Source: OMOG01 sp041485845
Lineage (GTDB): Bacteria > Acidobacteriota > Terriglobia > Bryobacterales > Bryobacteraceae
NCBI GenBank assembly: GCA_041485845.1
Contig: JBGPKH010000444.1
Coordinates: 1-7,725 of the forward strand
Length of the DNA stretch: 7,725 bases
Reading direction: 5' to 3'
Below, piece by piece: positions 4,380-7,725 of this stretch. The translations under genes and the position numbers were made by a program. The notes under the pieces were generated by a model. The model ran no database searches. It saw only the letters and a list, made by a program, of their open reading frames with translations, and was not told the origin of the DNA. Each line of letters starts with the position of its first letter. Position 1 is the first letter of the stretch.

Positions 4380-6071
4380 TTACCAAGCCGCCCGAATCAG
4401 GGACACGCCGTGCCTCGGCAGCGCGAACTGAACAGTAACGCGGCCGCTCTGCGCCGTCGTCCATCGCGGCGATTCCAGTAGTTGCAGTTGGCCCGCCTTC
4501 TCCAGTTGCGCGTACTGTTGAGGAGACGGTTGCGGGGGTGAGCCCATCTTTTTCCACGTCTCGTGCGAGTTGCTGTATTCGCCGTCGACGCGATAGTGCT
4601 CCAGTAGAAAGCGGCCCGCGGGGAGCCCCGAGATGGCGAGCGAGATTTCGGCCGCGGGGCCCGGCTTGCCCGAATCGTGGTAGTTCGAGACCAGGATCGC
4701 GACCGAGTGAGCGTCACGGCTGGCCATGGCATGGATGTCCGGCTTGTCCTTGACCCCCGAAGCCACCATGGCGTCGAGCGGCACGGCATCCGGGTTATCG
4801 ACCGCCACGCGGTCGCCGGTCATCATGCCCAGCATGCGGAAGACGCTGAGAACCGGCTTATCGATGCCGTTCGTCGCCAGGTCGCGGAATCCATCGAAAT
4901 AGGGCTGATCCTCGAACTCGAAGGCCCAGGTGACGGCTCCCAGCAGGTTCACGTTGTGCCGGGCCGCCAGATCCAGATGGCGCGGCATGACGGCGGCGGT
5001 GTAGCTGGAGTACATCACGCCGTTGCGATAGGCGTTCTGCGGGTACACGCGCGACGAGCAGGCCGCGCAGCCTTCCGGGTCGGACTCGCCGATCACCACG
5101 GGACGGCCCTTCAATTCCGGGAACGAAGCGACGATCTCGAAACCTTTATTGAGGTCCCGAAGCTGGTTCTCAATCCCCATCACCACGGTGCCGTCGACAA
5201 ACCGGGGACTGCCTTTGGCGTGGAAACCTACGTAATCCAGGGGAGCTCCGGTCTTGCCCGTGGCATAGTTCACGCCGTGGAGCGCGTGCTCGAGAAAGGC
5301 CTGGAGAAACGCCGCGGCCCGGGCCCCTCCGGGGCCGGTGGAATGCGGTCCGCCGATGCGGGCTGACGGCAGGGCGCGTTTCACCGCGTCCGCCGTGTAG
5401 TCGTACAGCTTGTGATACTCCTCGGGCGTGCCTTTCCAATAACCGCCGTTCGGCTCGTTCCACACTTCCCACAGCCAGGACTCCACCTCGGCTCTCCCAT
5501 ATTTGGAGACGCAATGCAGGACCCATTGGTGGATCAGCTCCGCCCATTTGGCGTAGTCTTTGGGGGGCTGGGTCCAACCCGTATAGATGTCGTTATAGGG
5601 GTCGCCCGGCTTCCAGTGGTGCGTGTATGGCTGGGGCTTGGACGAGAGGGCTTCCGGCATGAAACCGATCTCCACCAGGGGCTTCATCTGGCGTTCGACG
5701 TAGGTATCGAAGATCCGATCGGTGATGGTCCAGTCGTAAACCGGCTTGCCCGCGGCGTCTTCGGTGTAGGCGTTGCTGGAGCCCCATTTGAGCGCGGCTT
5801 TTCCGTCGCCGGTCACCAGCAGGCTGTGCGTGCGCACATAAACGGGCACGGAGCTCAGCGCCGAGAGCTCGGAGAGCAGCTTCCGGCCGTCCTTCATATA
5901 GGTGTAGTTCGGTTCGTCATAGCCGAAGAAGCTCCAGATGGGCTTCAGGGGCCCGAGACTGTTCTCGCCATGGACATTGATCGAAACCGGGATCGAGACG
6001 GGCTGTGCGCTGACGGCGAGCAGCCCCGGTGCGCATGCCAGCGCGAGAATCCTGAACGTGTGCCGGGTCAT
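4380..6071 (-). CDS. secreted GH39-family glycoside hydrolase (beta-xylosidase-like)
   Basis: A 563-residue retaining glycosidase of family GH39, expected to remove sugars such as beta-xylose from plant or microbial oligosaccharides outside the cytoplasm. A signal peptide (basic start, hydrophobic 7-20) probably ends after A22 (VSA, then QPV). The (beta/alpha)8 catalytic domain covers about 40-420. Its acid/base is E206 in WLWEVWNEPN, and the likely nucleophile is E329 in VVIGESDPEGC. The surroundings (YDEPNYTYMKDGRKLL, VYVRTHSLL, VTWAFEFEDQPYF) are typical of the bacterial GH39 group that has this GESDPEGCAAC segment. The C-terminal 140 residues form a beta-sandwich accessory domain. The ATG at 6071 has no ribosome site but follows a TAGAAT hexamer by 6 nt. 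Family confidence is high; the sugar specificity is inferred. Confidence 0.92.
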   Translation of the reverse strand: MTRHTFRILALACAPGLLAVSAQPVSIPVSINVHGENSLGPLKPIWSFFGYDEPNYTYMKDGRKLLSELSALSSVPVYVRTHSLLVTGDGKAALKWGSSNAYTEDAAGKPVYDWTITDRIFDTYVERQMKPLVEIGFMPEALSSKPQPYTHHWKPGDPYNDIYTGWTQPPKDYAKWAELIHQWVLHCVSKYGRAEVESWLWEVWNEPNGGYWKGTPEEYHKLYDYTADAVKRALPSARIGGPHSTGPGGARAAAFLQAFLEHALHGVNYATGKTGAPLDYVGFHAKGSPRFVDGTVVMGIENQLRDLNKGFEIVASFPELKGRPVVIGESDPEGCAACSSRVYPQNAYRNGVMYSSYTAAVMPRHLDLAARHNVNLLGAVTWAFEFEDQPYFDGFRDLATNGIDKPVLSVFRMLGMMTGDRVAVDNPDAVPLDAMVASGVKDKPDIHAMASRDAHSVAILVSNYHDSGKPGPAAEISLAISGLPAGRFLLEHYRVDGEYSNSHETWKKMGSPPQPSPQQYAQLEKAGQLQLLESPRWTTAQSGRVTVQFALPRHGVSLIRAAW

Positions 6072-6077
6072 TATTAG

Positions 6078-6083
6078 ATTCTA
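6078..6083 (-). promoter_or_regulatory. candidate -10 hexamer of the GH39 gene, leaderless spacing
   Basis: TAGAAT on the minus strand ends 6 nt before the ATG at 6071. Initiation would then fall on or next to the ATG, fitting a leaderless transcript and the absence of a Shine-Dalgarno site. No clear -35 was found. Confidence 0.4.
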
Positions 6084-6331
6084 GCCCCAATGCCGCAATA
6101 CAAGTTTCCCGCCGGATTCCGAAAATCGGCGGTGCTGTTCCATTACCATCGCGCCGCGGCCGGAAGCGACCGCAGAGTGGTAGTGGCGGCTTCGCTTCGG
6201 TCGTGGCGCTGATGGGGGCCGCGTTATCCCAACAGCCGGCCGACCTCCCGGCCGGCCGGTTTGCTGCAATCGTCCTGATGTTGGCTTCGTTCCGTCCAAT
6301 CGCCCACCCCACTCGGCCCCGAACCCTGTTG

Positions 6332-6337
6332 TATAAT
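6332..6337 (+). promoter_or_regulatory. consensus -10 box upstream of aldose 1-epimerase
   Basis: A perfect TATAAT in a GC-rich stretch, 75 nt before the ATG at 6413. It would give a leader of about 70 nt. The -35 position is CCACTC, so there is no recognisable -35 and an activator may be needed. Confidence 0.5.
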
Positions 6338-6412
6338 TCTCCCGGTAACCGAACAGGGGCAATGGATCGCCATTTCATCCGTATTGCCGGAACGGTCCGC
6401 GAAAGTATCTCA

Positions 6413-7447
6413 ATGAAAACTTGCGTCTGGTTGACCATCGGTCTGCTGCCGGCTTTCGCCCAATACTCCGCCCGCCGCGAGGGCGAGGTGGTCCGCCTGG
6501 AAGACGGCAAGACGCAAACCACTGTCTCCGTCATGCCCTCCCACGGCAACAGCGCCTTCGACATGCGCGTCAAGGGCAAAAAGGTCCTTCGCTTCCACTT
6601 CGCCTCGGTGGACGAATACAAAGGCGGCCGCGGCATGAGCGGCATCCCGTTCCTCGCGCCGTGGGCCAACCGCCTGGACGAGGCCGCGTTCTTCGCCAAC
6701 GGTAAAAAGTATCCGTTCAACCTGGAACTGGGCAACGTCCGTCCCGGCCAGAGCAACCACCCGATCCATGGCTTTCTCATGAATGCGACCCAGTGGGAGG
6801 TGATCGAGGCCAAGGCGGACACCGGCTCCGCCTGGGTGACCAGCCGCCTCGAGTTCTACCGCCAGCCCGAATGGATGGCCCAGTTCCCCTTCGCCCACAC
6901 CATCGAGATGACCTACCGGCTGGCGAACGGCAGCCTCGAAGTGCGGACCAGGCTGAACAACCTGAGCACTGCGCCCATGCCCGTCGCCATCGGGTTCCAT
7001 CCTTTTTTTCAGGTGAACGACGCCCCGCGCGACGAATGGACTTTCGGCCTCGCCGCGCGCACCGAGTGGCTCCTCACCAAGGAGAACATGCCCACCGGCG
7101 AGACCCGCCCCATCGAGCAGCTCCTTCCCAAACCGCAGGGCGGCACGCTCAAAGGTCTGAGCCTCGATCACGTATTCGCCGACCTCATCCGCGACGCCGC
7201 AGGCAAAGCCACCATGTGGGTGCAGGGCAAGTCCGAGCGCGTTGAAGTCGCATTCGGACCCAACTACAAAGCGGTAGTCGTCTGGTCTCCGGGCGGGCCG
7301 AATCGCGACTTCATCTGTTTCGAGCCGATGACCGGCATCACCAACGCGCTGAACCTGGCGCACCGCGGCATTTACAAAGAGCTTCAGTACATTCCACCGG
7401 GCCAGAGCTGGCAGGAGAGTTTCTGGGTGAAAGCCAGTGGCTATTAA
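6413..7447 (+). CDS. secreted aldose 1-epimerase (galactose mutarotase family)
   Basis: A 344-residue aldose 1-epimerase, which interconverts the alpha and beta anomers of aldoses such as galactose, glucose or xylose. I chose the ATG at 6413 because it starts a clean signal peptide (MKTCVWLTIGLLPAFA, then QYS). The frame is open back to 6203, but that extension has no family similarity. Family residues in order are ANR (85-87) after IPFLAPW, H119 in PIHG, H196 in GFHPFF, D252 in LDHVF and E304 in CFEPMTG, the last being the expected catalytic base. All are present, so the enzyme looks active. A weak GAAAG precedes the start by 7 nt. It is divergent from the GH39 gene, and a periplasmic mutarotase beside a secreted glycosidase suggests joint handling of released sugars. 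The exact sugar is unknown. Confidence 0.92.
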   Translation: MKTCVWLTIGLLPAFAQYSARREGEVVRLEDGKTQTTVSVMPSHGNSAFDMRVKGKKVLRFHFASVDEYKGGRGMSGIPFLAPWANRLDEAAFFANGKKYPFNLELGNVRPGQSNHPIHGFLMNATQWEVIEAKADTGSAWVTSRLEFYRQPEWMAQFPFAHTIEMTYRLANGSLEVRTRLNNLSTAPMPVAIGFHPFFQVNDAPRDEWTFGLAARTEWLLTKENMPTGETRPIEQLLPKPQGGTLKGLSLDHVFADLIRDAAGKATMWVQGKSERVEVAFGPNYKAVVVWSPGGPNRDFICFEPMTGITNALNLAHRGIYKELQYIPPGQSWQESFWVKASGY

Positions 7448-7466
7448 CATACGGCTTGCTTACGCG

Positions 7467-7496
7467 CGCGGCTCTCTACGCCCTTGCAGAGCCGCG
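7467..7496. repeat. GC-rich hairpin between epimerase stop and tandem array
   Basis: CGCGGCTCT (7467-7475) pairs with AGAGCCGCG (7488-7496) across a 12-nt loop, 20 nt after the epimerase stop. The right arm is the first copy of the downstream array, so the left arm is effectively an inverted half-copy of its core. It could act as a terminator stem but lacks a T-tract. Confidence 0.5.
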
Positions 7497-7725
7497 ACCT
7501 TGCAGAGCCGCGACCTTTCGGAGCCGCGACCGCGCAGAGCCGCGACCTTTCGGAGCCGCGACCTTTCGGAGCCGCGACCTTTGCAGAGCCGCGACCTTTC
7601 CGAGCCGCGACCTTTGCAGAGCCGCGACCTTTCGGAGCCGCGACCTTTCGGAGCCGCGACCTTTCGGAGCCGCGACCTTTCGGAGCCGCGACCTTTGCAG
7701 AGCCGCGACCTTTCCGAGCCGCGAC
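7489..7725. repeat. tandem array of 15 copies of GAGCCGCGACC with 5-6 nt linkers
   Basis: The 11-mer GAGCCGCGACC recurs 15 times without a change, starting at 7489, 7505, 7521, 7537, 7553, 7569, 7586, 7602, 7619, 7635, 7651, 7667, 7683, 7700 and 7716. The last copy is cut by the window end. Period is 16 or 17 bp. Linkers are TTTCG, TTTCC, TTTGCA, TTGCA or GCGCA. Bases 7537-7611 and 7651-7725 are identical over 75 nt at a 114-bp offset, showing that blocks of seven units have duplicated. The period is not a multiple of three and no gene was recognised. The linkers are far too short for CRISPR spacers. Confidence 0.9.

Larger units (their letters stand above)
6072..6412. other. 341-nt divergent intergenic region upstream of GH39 and aldose epimerase genes
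   Basis: This region carries the control elements of two divergent genes. It has the TAGAAT hexamer facing GH39 at its left end and a TATAAT facing the epimerase at 6332-6337. A GC-only hairpin lies at 6236-6255 (CCGGCCG/CGGCCGG, 6-nt loop). The epimerase frame is open back to 6203, but that stretch encodes no recognisable domain and would bury the signal peptide, so I treat it as noncoding. No RNA gene was recognised. Confidence 0.6.

Noticed and set aside
5412..6077. 221-codon plus-strand frame opposite GH39
   Set aside because: Antisense shadow; the minus strand carries a signal peptide and the GH39 catalytic motifs.
6203..6412. Extended N-terminus of the aldose epimerase starting at 6203
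   Set aside because: The added 70 residues show no family similarity, contain the TATAAT promoter region, and would place the signal peptide inside the protein.
6410..7450. 346-codon minus-strand frame opposite the aldose epimerase
   Set aside because: Antisense shadow of a gene whose catalytic residues are all present; no domain recognised in the shadow.
7489..7725. CRISPR array
   Set aside because: Repeats are 11 nt and linkers 5-6 nt with few variants; there are no unique spacers of CRISPR length and no cas genes in the window.

Overview
This is a GC-rich window from a bacterial chromosome. A secreted GH39 glycosidase, abundant small palindromic and tandem repeats, and several genes without clear Shine-Dalgarno sites suggest a soil Acidobacteriota of the Solibacter/Bryobacter type. 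That placement is an inference from gene flavour; no marker gene here settles it.

Layout. The window opens inside topA (3' end only, + strand), followed by a zinc-ribbon-containing MDR oxidoreductase (+). Both are followed by intergenic pairs of short inverted hairpins with a GACAG/CTGTC core, which look like REP/REPIN elements. On the minus strand, read from 3315 down to 2223, is a two-gene operon: a membrane-anchored thioredoxin-fold protein of the iodothyronine deiodinase family, then a small VOC-fold protein. The deiodinase-like gene is interrupted by one in-frame TGA exactly where the family has its catalytic Sec/Cys (Gly-Ser-Tyr-Thr-[TGA]-Pro-Pro-Phe). The frame stays open and conserved for 129 more codons, and a bacterial-SECIS-like hairpin with a GGU loop starts 12 nt after the TGA. 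I read it as one 237-residue selenoprotein (2602-3315), which standard gene calling would split into two fragments. This is the most notable content of the window.

Divergent from it is a TacA/TacT-type toxin-antitoxin pair (DUF1778 antitoxin and GNAT toxin) with a 4-nt gene overlap, a strong ribosome site and a perfect inverted repeat likely to be its operator. Then come two divergent secreted sugar-active proteins: a GH39 glycosidase (-) and an aldose 1-epimerase (+). The glycosidase would release sugars outside the cytoplasm and the epimerase could equilibrate their anomers.

The last 237 bases are a tandem array of 15 copies of an invariant 11-mer with variable 5-6 nt linkers, running off the window edge. 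No tRNA, rRNA, CRISPR, insertion sequence or phage gene was seen. The genes that would insert selenocysteine (selA, selB, selC, selD) are not in the window, so that reading depends on the rest of the genome.
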